A stretch of 64,000 nt of DNA, taken from positions 11,911,520 to 11,975,519 of the forward strand of contig OU744449.1 of NCBI GenBank assembly GCA_916610825.1. The letters are read 5' to 3'. Of this stretch, positions 34,101 through 46,822 are shown piece after piece; the first letter of the stretch is position 1, and each line of letters opens with the position of its first letter. The position numbers and the translations under genes are program-made. Origin of the DNA: Haliclystus octoradiatus. Taxonomy: Eukaryota > Cnidaria > Staurozoa > Stauromedusae > Haliclystidae. The notes beneath the pieces were generated by a model that was not told where the DNA came from, ran no database searches, and was given only the letters and a program-made list of their open reading frames with translations.

Positions 34101-36602
34101 CAATATCAGTAGCTATATCTATAGGCCTACAATGGTTACAGTATTTACTACTTTTGACTTGGATTCCTACACACATAAGATAATATATCTAAATCTATTA
34201 CTTGTTGAGTTCATTGAATATGTTATGACATCGGGATAATGTCATTTTTAATGTTGGTAGACTGATAATAGGCTCACCTGCTTATTATTCAGTTGCAACA
34301 CCACTCATTGCGTGAACCAGGAACAGTACAATTAGATTCGTTCGAACTCAAAACAACATAATTCCAAACGCTTGATCAGTTTATACGCCATCACCTATTT
34401 AATAGAATATGTGGATACATTTATAAAACAGTCTACAGTGTAAAGCAGGACTATGTAATAATAAGCATACGGGCATATACGAATAACAATTGTAAAAGAA
34501 AGATAAATCTGCCTGCAGTCAAAATTAAAAGATGCTCGGCCTAACATACCTTTTCATTCTAATTGCTTGATAGAAATTATCTTCTGACGACCGAAATTGT
34601 TGTATGCATCATCGTGTTTGAGTAATATTAATTCTCCAATATAATCGCCAAGTAATACAGTATCAAATTTGTTAAAGGCATTGTAGTTTGTAGCCCAGTA
34701 GATGTTGAACACTTTCTTCAACCTTCAAAGTCGCGCTCAATTTCAATGTCAAAATTTGCATAGCAAATTACCAACCGTCAATAGATGTGAAGTTTTTGGC
34801 AAGATTTCCAGCTGGGGTTTTGGCTAGATTCACACCATGGTCACACTGGTCTCTGTGATGTACCGCTGAGCGGAGTTGAAACCCAGCTTGATCAGTAATC
34901 ATTGAAATTGTGACTCACGCAATAAGTTTCACATCTTGCCGCTTGAATGTATTATTTTGCTTTATTTTATTTCGATTGCAAATGTTTGATAGATATATAT
35001 CATACAACGATCATTGGATATAGTAGATAGATACTGCGTCAACTCGAGCATCATTTGCGAAAAGCTGTCATCTCCGCAATCATACCACATATGCTGTTTA
35101 TTTTCTGTTTGATTAATATTTTCGAATGTTTTCAATTTTTTGCTGAATGGCTTACCCTGGTTTTGTAACCCGTACTTTGAAGACGACTAAAGAGCTATTC
35201 AGTTACTTACTACAACGTGGTAAATGTAAATAATTTACCACGGCTATAAATATGAATTTATATTTGAATATACAATATGAATTTATTATTATTTTGATTC
35301 GCTGAATGATATGGTTCCAGGCCTGACGTGATTAAAATAATAATAATAATACTTGGGTTCAACGGTGTCCTGCCTAAATCCACAGAAAAAATATATCAAA
35401 TTGGTTATTAGACGATTACATGATTGTTTAAAGACTGTCGTTCAAGAAGAGTAATTTTCTGTGAGTTGTATTATCTTTAAATCACCAACGCAATGCAAGT
35501 AGAAATTTAACATTTTTTCTAGACAATATCGACATCATTTATAGTTATCTTTTTCAAAAACTCTATAAAATTGAAGATAAACCTTACAACAGATTCAATA
35601 AACTAAATGCAATGTAGCTATTGCTTTATATCGAGCATTATTCAAAATGTTAAATTGCCTATCATAAATTACATCAATTATCAAATCAATATATTTCACG
35701 TTTCCATAAGAAAATATGCTCACTTGTATGACCGTTGTATGACATAGCTGTATAAATTTTAATATAGATATTTTGTATATACTTTATTTGCCAATCCTTG
35801 ATGGTTAGAAATAAAATACACGCATACAAACATCATACTGTTTTAACCTTGTTTTTACTAAAAAAGGTACATTTAAAAAACCATACAAAGAGCGTTAGTT
35901 TTTTGACCATTTCTTTCCCTCATTTTTAATACATTGATATAGATATAAAAGGATATGGACTGTATTAATTTTGTTGCACAGTTTACTCTTTACCCAATTA
36001 CAATGAAACATTAAATATATGGAATCACCCTATATATACCGTCTACCTACATGTGGTCAACGGTGAACTTATAATGTCAAAACTATTTGTTTTATGAACT
36101 AAGGTATATAATTCATAAATTTCCTTCTCATTTCTAGTGATTGCAATTTATTTTCAGTTTCTTGGTAAATTTTCACACAATGTAAACGAACAGCATCGCT
36201 CATATAGTGATGGGAAATAAAATAAAATTCAGCAGCAAGCTAGATTATCTTGATACAAGACATAATGAGCTCAGACAGGTATGCGAGATTTTATATCTCT
36301 TTTTTAAGACAATTATGATCGGCGTCCAAGAAGTGTGAAATACCTGATAAAACAGATCTTGTTTGGACTAATTTTTTCTCTGAAATAAGACTTAATGGCT
36401 ATGCCATTTTTCAGTTTTTGCTGTGTAATTCTAAATTCTCATTTGTGCATGTTTACAGAACTGATATCATTGGATTGACAAAACTCGTCTACATTAGGCA
36501 CACCGAATTTCGCTCCAGGTAGATCAATACAATTTCTATAGCGGTTGAATATTGAAGACTATTATAACTATTGCTGTTATTTAATGTCAATTTTGTAATT
36601 TC
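31142..36602. other. Long AT-rich stretch upstream of the fibrinogen exon
   Basis: If the fibrinogen gene is whole this is its intron or upstream region. I searched the minus strand for the expected preceding fibrinogen motifs (EFWLGN-like) and saw none. The short open frames have no recognisable domain. One minus-strand segment at 34540-34720 ends in AAAAGGTATGT, a donor-like site, but its frames show no fibrinogen motif. A 199-bp TTAA MITE sits at 32722-32920. Confidence 0.45.
32722..32920. mobile_element. 199-bp MITE with TTAA target duplication
   Basis: The inverted ends AGGGGCAAAATTGACCGGC (32722-32740) and AGGAGCAAAAATGACCGGC (complement, 32902-32920) differ at two positions. TTAA flanks both sides (32718-32721 and 32921-32924). 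There is no coding capacity. The target type fits mobilisation by a Kolobok or piggyBac transposase, but its ends do not match those of the Kolobok-like element at 8136. Confidence 0.75.
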
Positions 36603-36631
36603 TTAAAGTGGGGATAAACCGCAATACTATC

Positions 36632-37054
36632 TGTTACCTCTGTGGGTAACAGGAAATGTTGTCACGTGACAACGCCCCTTTTCTGTAATTAGGGTTTAGT
36701 TTTCTGTAATATTTGTTGTTGTATTGTGATCTCCGTTGAGATAGGAGTATTGAAAGTAGAAATAATTTAATTTGCAACCAAAGTGTTTAAACTGTTGTTC
36801 AGTGTTATTTGTGAAGATAAACCAAGGTATTTATTCATTTTATTGTTAATTGTTATTAATTGTTATTTACTGATTATGAATATTTAATGTTATACTAATT
36901 GTTATTGTTATCTTATTTTAGAAAACCGTTCATTATTATATTATTCATTTGTTGACGAATAGAGATTTGAAAATATCACTGCTGTTTTATTGCTTCAACT
37001 CTATTAACTTGAATAAGAGCGCGTGTTTCTGTTTCAAAATATACTGGTACAACA
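36632..37054 (+). repeat. 5' LTR of element E
   Basis: This 423-bp repeat starts TGTTACCTCTGTGG and ends GGTACAACA. It differs from 43233-43655 at one C/T position near the start. Confidence 0.95.
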
Positions 37055-37151
37055 TAGTTTTCTTGATCTTCTCGTGGTTTATTGATGGATTCCAAGAATA
37101 CGTGTGTCCTTGGATCGTCGTTGTAGTTTGTCCTTTGTCCTTTGGCCTGGC

Positions 37152-38950
37152 ATGGTATTAACAAGGAAAGCTACCACAGAGATGGATGTTGACGTTTTGA
37201 TAGAAGAGTGTAAAAGTTATATCGAAGAGTTAAAGAAGGCGTACGCCGAAGTCGATGCATGGTCAGATGATGTGTCCGAGGTAAGCGTATTAAACGCAAT
37301 AAAAGAAATCGACAACATATGGAAACGGTATGTCGATTGTAATAACTCGTTTATATTAATTAATACTTTAACCGATTCGCAAAAGGACAATCTTCGCAAA
37401 GAATATTTATTTCAATGCGATAGAAAAAATAGTTATGATAATAAGTTAAGTGTTTTTCACAGTAAATATAACGTGTCGGTGCTGGCGGCAGCTCGTGATA
37501 ATATTAACAATAGACAGGAAATGGACAACATCTCGATTGCCTCTTCAACAAAATCACGGTCTAGTAAATCGTCTAAATCTAGCAATATTCACACCGATCG
37601 AGTATAAGACGGGCTGAACAAAGGATTGTAACAGCAAAATTGGAACTAGACGCAAAAATTGCTGAGCAAAATGCAAACATCGCCATCGCCAATGCTAAAT
37701 TAGTAGCAAGTAAAACGATCTCAGAAGCTCACGATATGCTAGATGATTTGCATGAAGAATTCCCTGTTGGTGACAATTTATCAGCACGTGCCGGCTCTGT
37801 CGTTTCTATCAGTTCCGGACGTAATCATAGTAATTCAGCAAACAATAGGAATATATTAACAGACAATGAAATAGATAATAGTCTTTCGAACAAAAGCAAA
37901 CAAGCGGTTAAAAGTTCTAATGAGAATATAAGCACAAGTTCGTCTTCTTCTATTGAAATAACAGCTCTTCATGAAGCTCTTTGTGCTGTTCAAAGGTTGA
38001 GTGCAACCAATGAATTACCGACGCCAGAAATAGTTAAATTCACCGGTAATCCTGTTGATTATCCGAGATTTATCAATAGATTCACCGATCTAATTGACTC
38101 TAAGCCACTTGATGAGAATCAGAAATTTTCTCGCCTATTGCAATTTTTAAGTGGACCTGCTCTAAAGGCAGTGGAGGGTTTTGAAATCACAGGCCCAGGA
38201 AAATTAAAATCAGCAATAGATCGTTTAAAAAAGAAGTTCGGACAAAAACATGCCATTACTCATGCTTGCCTGAAGGTGTTAACGGAAGGTCTTCCAATTA
38301 AAGCAAATGACAAATTAGCCTTCCAAACTCTTTCTGACAATGCAAATAGTGTTTATTCAACATTAAAACATTTAGATTGTCTGTCGGAAATAAATACAGG
38401 TGTAATTGCAAAATTAAATGAAAGGATGCCTAGATATTTTCAGACTAGGTGGCAAAAGGTTGCCAATAAGATTAGAAAAAGAAAGGATAGGCAGCCTACT
38501 TTGAAGGATTTCATTGAGGAATTGGATGATGAATCCGACGCCCTGAATGACCCTATATTTGTTGTGGCAGCTCCAATTTATAAGGATGTGACCGTTACTA
38601 AAAAGAAGGTAGATATTGTAACCAGGGCAACCACGTTAGCAACAACAGGGAACATAAAAAATTGTCCACTTTGTACAAACGAAAATCATTTAATGTACAA
38701 ATGTGATGTTTTTAAGGAAAAAAGCATGGGGGAAAAAGTACAAATTATTAAGGATAACAACTTGTGCTTTGCTTGTTTACGAACAGGGCACATTTCTCGT
38801 AATTGCAATTTGTCTAAACCGTGCAAAGACTGCAATAATAAGCATAACACCCTTATACACCGATCTCCCCCTTCTCAGGAAAGTAGTAATTGTATCGAAA
38901 TTATAAATAATTACACTGAAGGATGTAACTCAGCTAATACTGATGACTGT
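37152..38950 (+). pseudogene. gag region of BEL/Pao element E
   Basis: It starts MVLTRKATTEMDVD. An N-terminal helical part is followed by a serine-rich linker, a capsid-like segment with FTGNPVDYPRFINRF and LLQFLSGPALKAVEGFE (DUF1759-like), and zinc knuckles CPLCTNENHLMYKC and CFACLRTGHISRNC (about 38665-38811). It would form the particle shell. Confidence 0.8.
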
Positions 38951-41900
38951 CATATTGATGAAACATCTATGATGCAGATAATCCCAATTACTGTGTTTGG
39001 TTTAAATAATGTTGCTGTGACAACATATGCTTTGTTGGACTCAGGTTCTTCCGTGTCATTGTGTGACAAAGATCTACATGACAGGTTAGGGATACAAGGT
39101 GAAATGAAGGAAATTTGCCTAACAACTGTCAATGGGGAAGGGAAGGGAGTTAGAACAGCCAACTGTAAAATAGTGATTTCCAAAGTGCTAGAGAATAATG
39201 AAACACCTCGTTATGATGACGAGGTTATTTTAAATTCTGTATGGGTTATCGAGAACCTAAATGTAGGAAATAAGGTTAAGCCATGGGAAATAAACTTGTC
39301 AAAGTACCGACACTTAAACGGCATAAATTTTCCTTTAGTTGAAATAGAAAAGGTTTGTATGTTAATTGGTACTAACTGTCCTGATGCGTTGGTTCCTTTA
39401 GATTGTAGAAAAGGTGGGGCTACAGACCCATGGGCAGTAAAAACTAAGCTAGGTTGGTCACTGCTTGGTACAATATCTCAGTCTAATGATAACACATTTG
39501 TGCATGTTAACACAATTTCTGATGCTGTCAGCTTAAATCAACAGGTTGAAGGTTTTGGTTGATTGATCAGTACGGTACTTTATCTGCTGAAGATGATGGT
39601 CTATCTGTGGAAGACAATAGAGCATTAGAGATGATGAATTCTACTCTAAAGTTGGTAGAAGGGCATTATCAACTGGGTCTACCTTGGAAGGATAAGAGTC
39701 TTTCTCTACCTAATAATTTTAATATTGCAAAAAGAAGGCTAATGTACTTGAAGAAACGCCTTCAAAGAGATGAAGATCTAAGACTGGCATACCATGGTAT
39801 TATCAACAAATACTTGGAGAAAGGGTATGCAGTCCGAAAAGGTGATACAGAGAAGGCAGAGAATGTTTCAAGATTGTGGTACCTTCCACATCATGCTGTA
39901 CTATCACCTAAGAATCCAAAGAAGGTACGCATGGTTTTTGATGCGGCAGCAACATATGGTGAGGTTTCCCTTAATTCAAGTCTTCTTCAGGGTCCTGACT
40001 TGACAAATTCTTTGATAGGGGTCTTAACAAGGTTCAGATTAGGTAAATATGCATTTGTGAGTGATATCGAGGCAATGTTTTTACAGGTGAAAGTAGACCC
40101 TCGTGATTGTAACTCTTTAAGTTTCTTATGGTGGCCAGATGGCAATTTAGAGGCTGAGCCTGAAACACTTCAAATGGTGTCTCACATTTTTGGTGCAGTA
40201 AGTTCTCCTTCCTGTGCAGCTTTTGCACTGAAACGCACTGCTATTGATAATAAAGAACATTTTTCAAAGGCGGCAGTTGATACCGTTCTTGAAAGTTTTT
40301 ATGTAGATGATTGCCTCAAAGCTACTTCTCTCGAAGGAGAAGCAATTGCTCTAGCAAAAGAGGTGAAGCAGCTACTAAAGGTTGGCGGTTTCAACCTCAC
40401 TAAATGGAACTCAAACAGTAGAAAACTGCTTTCAGAATTTTCAGAACAGGAGAGGTCATCACCATTAGTTGATCTAGATTTGGATAAGTTAGGTGTTGGC
40501 AAAACTTTAGGGGTAAAATGGGACGTTGATAAAGATTGTTTTGGTTTCAGTTGCGATGTTAAGCAAAACCCCCCAACTAAGCGTGGTATATTGTCTACTG
40601 TTAGTTCTTTGTATGACCCTTTGGGAATGGCAAGTCCGTTCACTTTCAAGGCAAAATGTTTGTTACAAGATTTGTGGCGCAGTGATTATGGTTGGGACAC
40701 TGAACTGAAGGAGTCTCATCTCGTTACTTGGGAAAAATGGCTCATTGACTTGATCAAATTAGAGAAAGTAGAGTTAACAAGAAATATTCTACCATTACCA
40801 CTTGATGTTTACTCTAAGGTGGAGTTACATGCCTTTTCAGATGCATCTCAAGTAGGGTATGGAGCAGTCATCTATTTGAGATTGGTAAATCAGGATTCTA
40901 TCAGTTGCTCATTTGTGATAGGTAAGAATCGTCTTGCTCCTTTGAAAGAGATCAGTATTCCAAGATTGTAATTACAAGCAGCGTTGACGTCGGTTAGATT
41001 GTGCTCAAAGATCTGCAGAGAGTTGAGATTGACTGATTCAACTTTGACATTCTGGACAGACTCGACAACGGTGCTCAGTTACATCTCAAATGAAAGTAAA
41101 CGATTCAAAGTTTATGTTGCGAATAGAGTAGGAGAGATTCGCGAGACAACAACAGCCAGTCAATGGAGGTATGTTGATTCTGCAAGTAATCCAGCTGATG
41201 ATGTTTCGCGAGGGTTGTCCCCAGAAGAACTTGGTGCTGAAAGTAGATGGTTTGCAGGACCTGATTTTCTACAGAAGGAGGAATCAGAATGGCCGGAAGA
41301 TCCTCGTGTTATGCAATCATTAGTAAATGATCCTGAGGTTAAAGAAGATGCAAATGTTTGTCATACAACTAGTCAAGTGAGTGAAACAGGTTTTGAAGAG
41401 AAATTGTTCAGTCGCTACTCCTCTTGGGATAAGCTTAATAGAACCGTTGCTTGGATACTCAGGTATAAGGAGTATCTCAGATTCAAAGTAAGGTATAAGG
41501 ATGAAAACATAAAACCTGCATTTTCTTTTGTCGATTATTTAAAGGTTTCAGAGCTCAAAACAGCAGAAAGTGTGATATTGAAGATTGTACAAGGTCAAAA
41601 TTTTAGCAAAGAAATTTTTGCGTTAGAAAAAGGAAAATCATTGCCATCAAATAGCTCATTGTTGAAACTAAATCCATTTTTAGACAATGGGTTGCTTAGA
41701 GTTGGAGGTAGAATAAATCAAGCACAAGTTGCATTTACCTTTAAACATCCTGCGATTCTTCCAAAATCACATCATATATCGAATTTATTGATTAAACATT
41801 GTCATACATCTATGAGTCATGTTGGACAACAATCGACATTGTCTTTGCTTCGTACCAAGTATTGGATTATTAATGCTAGGAGTGCAGTTAGGAAATTAGT

Positions 41901-42888
41901 CAGAAACTGCATGACATGTATGAGATATGAGAGAAAGGTTGGCGAGCAATTGATGTCTTCCCTCCCTAAATCAAGAACGTTAGCGTTCAAGCCTCCATTC
42001 TTTCATTGTGGCGTAGATTATTTTGGCCCTCTTAAAGTTAAAAGAGGACGAGGAACTGAGAAAAGGTACGGATGCATATTTACATGTTTCAACACAAGGG
42101 CTGTACACTTGGAATTAGCGAATAGTTTAGAATCAGATTCATTTATTAATGCTCTCAGAAGGTTTGCAGCAAGAAGAGGCATGCCTAGTGTGATGCATAG
42201 TGACAATGGCACTAATTTTAAAGGTGCAGATAAAGAACTTAAAGAAAGTATTGCAGCAATGGACCAGAATAAAATTTCTAAATTTTTGTTATACAAGGCC
42301 TGTGAATGGGATTTCAATACCCCAACTGCTAGTCATCATGGAGGTATTTGGGAGAGATTAATTAGGTCGGTCAGGCAAATTAAGAGGAAAGTTATAGGAA
42401 GCAGTCTTCTCACTGAAGAGACACTGCTTACAGTGTTGGTAGAAATAGAGTCACTGCTAAATTGCAGACCCCTAACCCCACTAAGTGATGACCCAATGGA
42501 GCTTGAAGCATTAACTCCAAACCACTTGTTAATGCAAAGTCAAGGACCACCATTGCCTATTAGTACTTTAGATAACGTGAAGTCTAATTTCTGTAAACGT
42601 TGGCAACATGTCCAAGTGCTTGTCAATCATTTCTGGAATCGATGGGTTAAGGAGTACCTCCCTCTTCTGCAAGAACGCAAGAAATGGAGTACGAAGAAGG
42701 ATAATTTTGCATTAGATAGTTTGGTATTAGTCTTGGATGAGTCAGTACACAGATGTCAGTGGCCGTTAGGCAGGATTGTTAAAATTTACCATGGTCGTGA
42801 TGGCTGTGTAAGAACAGTACAAGTTAAGACAAGGTCTTCAATGTTAACCAGACCTATTACAAAAGTATGTAGCTTGGAAGAAGTTTAA
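38950..42888 (+). pseudogene. pol region of BEL/Pao element E
   Basis: The protease motif is LLDSGSSVSLCD (about 39036). RT shows KVRMVFDAAATYGEVSLN, FVSDIEAMFLQV and the catalytic FYVDDC (about 40297-40314). RNase H shows HAFSDASQVGYGAV and FWTDSTTVL. Integrase has an HHCC region ending CMTC (about 41930), then GVDYFGPL, HSDNGTNF and HHGGIWERLI. A DUF5641-like tail with HFWNRWVKEYLPLLQ ends the region. The order and YVDDC are diagnostic of BEL/Pao. Confidence 0.88.
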
Positions 42889-42916
42889 GTGAACCACTGT
42901 TAGAAAAAAAAAAAAA

Positions 42917-42923
<7 letters not shown>

Positions 42924-43005
<82 letters not shown>
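42924..43005 (+). repeat. (TAA)n microsatellite in element E
   Basis: There are about 27 units of TAA/AAT downstream of the pol stop. It may be a replication-slippage product of the A/T-rich trailer. Confidence 0.9.
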
Positions 43006-43007
<2 letters not shown>

Positions 43008-43232
43008 GAAAATATAAAAGTACAAAAATAAATATAAATTGATTATAAAAATGTTAAAGTTTAGAAGCTAGTTATATCAGTGTGTATTATTAAATAGATT
43101 TAAAGATTTAGAAATGTTAAGGTAATTTTATTTGTATTATTGTTCATTTATTGTTCAATTTAATTATCTTTGTATTAGACATTGTATTTAGATTTAGTTA
43201 TGAGAACCCGAGTGTTCTCATGGGGGTCGGTA

Positions 43233-43655
43233 TGTTACCTCTGTGGGTAACAGGAAATGTTGTCACGTGACAACGCCCTTTTTCTGTAATTAGGGTTTAG
43301 TTTTCTGTAATATTTGTTGTTGTATTGTGATCTCCGTTGAGATAGGAGTATTGAAAGTAGAAATAATTTAATTTGCAACCAAAGTGTTTAAACTGTTGTT
43401 CAGTGTTATTTGTGAAGATAAACCAAGGTATTTATTCATTTTATTGTTAATTGTTATTAATTGTTATTTACTGATTATGAATATTTAATGTTATACTAAT
43501 TGTTATTGTTATCTTATTTTAGAAAACCGTTCATTATTATATTATTCATTTGTTGACGAATAGAGATTTGAAAATATCACTGCTGTTTTATTGCTTCAAC
43601 TCTATTAACTTGAATAAGAGCGCGTGTTTCTGTTTCAAAATATACTGGTACAACA
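43233..43655 (+). repeat. 3' LTR of element E
   Basis: This is the 423-bp partner of 36632-37054, followed by the CTATC duplication and then the continuation of element G. Confidence 0.95.
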
Positions 43656-44879
43656 CTATCTTTACATATGTTGTAGAACCCGACATGAAAAAACAATGGC
43701 GTAACTTTTTTTTCGATCTGGAAATTATTTCTTGGTGAAAAATTCTTTCAAAGTGGTGTTTTGACTCAAATGTCGCTGAGAAAAAAAAGGGATTTGATCT
43801 AGCTTTATGAGTCACAAGTCGTGCGGTTTGTCTAACAGACTTAAGATCGTGGGCTGATCACGCGACGTTATCCTTGAGGTGACCTAGCTCCGAGAAGTCA
43901 CACAAAAACAATTTCTGACAAGGCTGAGCCATGAACAAACATATAAACTCGCGAATTACGTAAAAAACATACAATTTGTCATTTCAGGAGCAGAATAAAA
44001 TCTATTGAAACGCTCAGTCGAAGTAATTTCTCATAGCGTCATTAAGCGCGATGAATCTGATATAGATTGCGGATTAGCACAAATGTCAGGCGGTGCAACT
44101 GTTCCTTTGTGACTAGTCTAGTGACGCATATTAGTTACGTATTCTGTGTGACCGCAGTACTTCTCAAATCGAAACAGCTTGATCCTACGCCTATAAGTTA
44201 TACCTATTTTTAACTTGTCTGCAAGTTGTTCTTGAGTAAATATTTCGTAAATATTTAGTTTAAATACGACTGTAGATATTATACTCAATAGTCCAACAAA
44301 GTGTTTACCATTCATTCACCAAGCATTCAATTACTATAAAACAATTGAAAATTCTTCAGTACATTACACTGTAAAATTCTATAACATATCGGAAAATATT
44401 ACAAGCCTGATAGAGGACTCGGACGTTCTTATTCAAGTTTACAGCTGTATACTATAACTAATGCAGATTCTATCATTTTTGGTTTTGCGGTATATCTTCA
44501 TTGCACAAATTATTATCCTCCCTTCAATGTTATCTGATTAACAAAATTAGGGTTTTGCAATGTGAAGTCTCTTTCCTGATTATACATACGCCACCAAATT
44601 ATTTTACCGGTCTAGTATTCATTCCTTTGGCTAGAAAGTAGAACATTTTAATTAGAATCATGTCACAATCTGTAGTTTATAAGATGCGGTAATACAGTGC
44701 AGAAGCTACTTTGCACAAAATGCCTTTCTACAGAGACGATAAATCAGATGGACAGATTTCGTTTCTGTGAAAAGAGGATTATAAAACCAACGGTTATGGC
44801 GTTCTTATTGCGTTTTCCGCCATACATTATGATTTTACCTCAAAAGAATACTCCATTTTCAGTTCAGACATATGCTTAC

Positions 44880-45095
44880 TGTAATAGTATGAGAATACTG
44901 TGTGTAAGCAGGATTGAGATATATGACACAAGAGATTGAGTTGAGATGTTATTCGTGAGAGCACCGAGCAAGGAATGAGTTTACAAGTGTCGAGGGACGG
45001 TATTTACATGAGTTACAATGAATGGACGATAATTAATAATATGACGTTACAGGATGTTATGACAATGATTACAACACAATTACAATACTACTACA
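44880..45095 (-). repeat. 3' LTR of element H
   Basis: This 216-bp repeat is 3' with respect to the minus-strand element. On the plus strand it starts TGTAATAGTATGAG and ends ACTACTACA. Confidence 0.92.
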
Positions 45096-45309
45096 TGCCC
45101 CCGCTGGGAGCGTTGAGCACGAGAGTGCTGAACGCATATGTGATTGTTGTATAAATAAATAACTGATGTAATCTATCCTAGAATGAAAGTCCATGATAAC
45201 ATTGTTGAGTAACTTTGATATGAAATATTGTAAATCAAATACAGTAACTGATAGAAAGTTCTTCTGGTGTTGACGATACGATAGTCTTGAGCGTTGACGA
45301 TAGCTTGAA

Positions 45310-45840
45310 CTACGTGATAGTTGAATGATGGTCGTAACGACATACGTGATGATTATCACCGTGACAATATCCGTTGTGATTGTTTTGATTATGTCGATGT
45401 CGGCGTGGACGTGGAAGGTGTTTGTGTTCGAAGAGAATTGTGATGTTAACTTCATGTTGAATTACTCGAATTCTTTCAAAATTGCCAACCATTAACAGTA
45501 AATAATCAAGATCGTAGAAGATAGCGTGAAGGATCACACCGACGGGCTTGCTGACGAATATGATGTGAGTGTTTACCGTTGAACATTTGAAGCTATTTTC
45601 ATCCCATAGTGAACCAAATTCGTTGATAGCTGGATCGTTGAGAGTTGGTCGGTAGCGCTGTATATTATTAAGATAGGGTGTAGAAACCGCATGTCGATTG
45701 AGTAATGTAGCTGGCTTGGGCGTCGTTAAGGCTGAATAAATGAAACTCAGAGTTTCGTTGGTTTGTTGCTGATGAACTTTTGGCGTGTACTTTGTGAAGT
45801 TTGACAACATACCTTTTGAGGCGATAGTGTTTGTCCTCAT
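45310..45840 (-). other. Unrecognised 176-residue open frame inside element H
   Basis: The frame fills over half of the interior of H. A second short frame (46035-45837, MAQLIGFKQ, with a WCCCYLC cysteine cluster) precedes it and overlaps it by a few bases. The 176-residue protein has no protease, RT or capsid motif I know. Its C-terminus is rich in His and Asn (RPRRHRHNQNNHNG). It could be a relic gag piece or a captured gene, or it could be chance. Confidence 0.35.
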
Positions 45841-46033
45841 GATTCCAAGCCTTTGGATGGGTCTTGTACTCTAACCAGGGCTACCAGAATAGTTTTGATA
45901 ACGTCTTCGTGGCACTCATCGCTGGTCAAGCACAAATAACAACAACACCATGTCGACGTTGTTGACAATAAAGATGAGGACATCTTATTTGTAAATCCTA
46001 CATATACTTGTTTAAATCCTATCAACTGCGCCA

Positions 46034-46249
46034 TGTAATAGTATGAGAATACTGTGTGTAAGCAGGATTGAGATATATGACACAAGAGATTGAGTTGAGA
46101 TGTTATTCATGAGAGCACCAAGCAAGGAATGAGTTTACAAGTGTCGAGGGACGGTATTTACATGAGTTACAATGAATGGACGATAATTAGTAATATGACG
46201 TTACAGGATGTTATGACAATGATTACAACACAATTACAATACTACTACA
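46034..46249 (-). repeat. 5' LTR of element H
   Basis: This is the 216-bp partner of 44880-45095. The primer-site-like TGGCGCAGTT begins at 46033 on the minus strand and overlaps the start of a short frame reading MAQLIGFKQ. Confidence 0.92.
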
Positions 46250-46822
46250 CTTACAACAATAAATTCTACTTAAGTCTGGTTCCCATATATAGCAAATTTG
46301 CCGGCGACACTGTCTGCTTTAGCTAGCTATTGTAGTCACCAGAAAATCTTTTGATATATGTTAAATATGTGGGAGAATGATATGTCAAAATTTAATCTGT
46401 ATAACGCGCGCTACGAATGAAAGATTTTCTGATTTTTATTTTCTTCAAATTCGTGAACTTTAAAACCATTAAATCATCTGGAATTTTGCTACTCTTGAGT
46501 TTATATGTTCTTCCTTACCTCAGTTTTGTGGGAGGGAAATATAGATTGCCGTTACAGAGCTACGCCATCTCAAACATAACATCGCGTGATTAATCCGATC
46601 TAAAGTCTATTAGAAAAACCGCACGACTTGTGACTTTGTCGTCATAAAGCTAGATCCAATCTCTTTTTTTCCTCAGCAACATTTGGGTCAAAACACCACT
46701 TTGAAGGCATTTTTCACCAAGAAGTAATCTCCAGATCAAAAAAAAAATACGCCATTAGTTTTTTCACGTCGGGTTCTATACTGCATATGTAAAGATAGTC
46801 TGGGTGTTTATTCTCACTTTAA

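Larger units (their letters stand above)
36632..43655 (+). mobile_element. Young BEL/Pao LTR retrotransposon E
   Basis: The 423-bp LTRs (36632-37054 and 43233-43655) differ at one position, so it is very young. The TSD is CTATC (36627-36631 and 43656-43660). The 7.0-kb unit has gag with the DUF1759-type capsid region and zinc knuckles, protease, RT, RNase H, integrase and a DUF5641-type tail, in the BEL/Pao order. It is nearly whole, with about three apparent frame breaks. A TAA microsatellite lies in the 3' non-coding part, and a short hairpin GAGAACCCGAGTGTTCTC lies at about 43202-43219, just before the 3' LTR. Confidence 0.93.
44880..46249 (-). mobile_element. 1.37-kb non-autonomous LTR retrotransposon H
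   Basis: The 216-bp LTRs (44880-45095 and 46034-46249) differ at three positions. The TSD is CTTAC (44875-44879 and 46250-46254). On the minus strand TGGCGCAGTTGATAGG follows the 5' LTR as a primer site, and GCGGGGGCA precedes the 3' LTR as a polypurine tract, which fixes the orientation. The 938-bp interior has no protease, RT or integrase. It resembles TRIM or LARD-type parasites of larger elements. It is inserted in the middle of element G. Confidence 0.88.
36607..46818. mobile_element. TTAA-flanked non-autonomous transposon G, split by elements E and H
   Basis: Its own DNA is 36607-36631, 43661-44879 and 46255-46818, about 1.8 kb. It begins AGTGGGGATAAACC and ends with the complement of AGTGAGAATAAACACC, with TTAA at 36603-36606 and 46819-46822. 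Its halves match the reverse complement of copy F (59730-61687), so the two are one family in opposite orientation. No transposase frame is present. The subterminal parts include GTAGAACCCGAC and TTCGATCTGGAAATTATTTC in both arms. Confidence 0.8.

Noticed and set aside
34540-34720. An upstream fibrinogen exon on the minus strand
   Set aside because: A donor-like GTATGT is present, but none of the frames shows fibrinogen motifs and the phase-1 junction could not be supported.
36949-37161. A small protein gene duplicated at 43550
   Set aside because: Both frames lie in the two LTRs of element E.
44697-44939. An 80-residue protein similar to one at 60194-60430
   Set aside because: The two frames are in the non-coding interior of sister transposons G and F; the C-terminal halves diverge and G's frame runs into the LTR of H.
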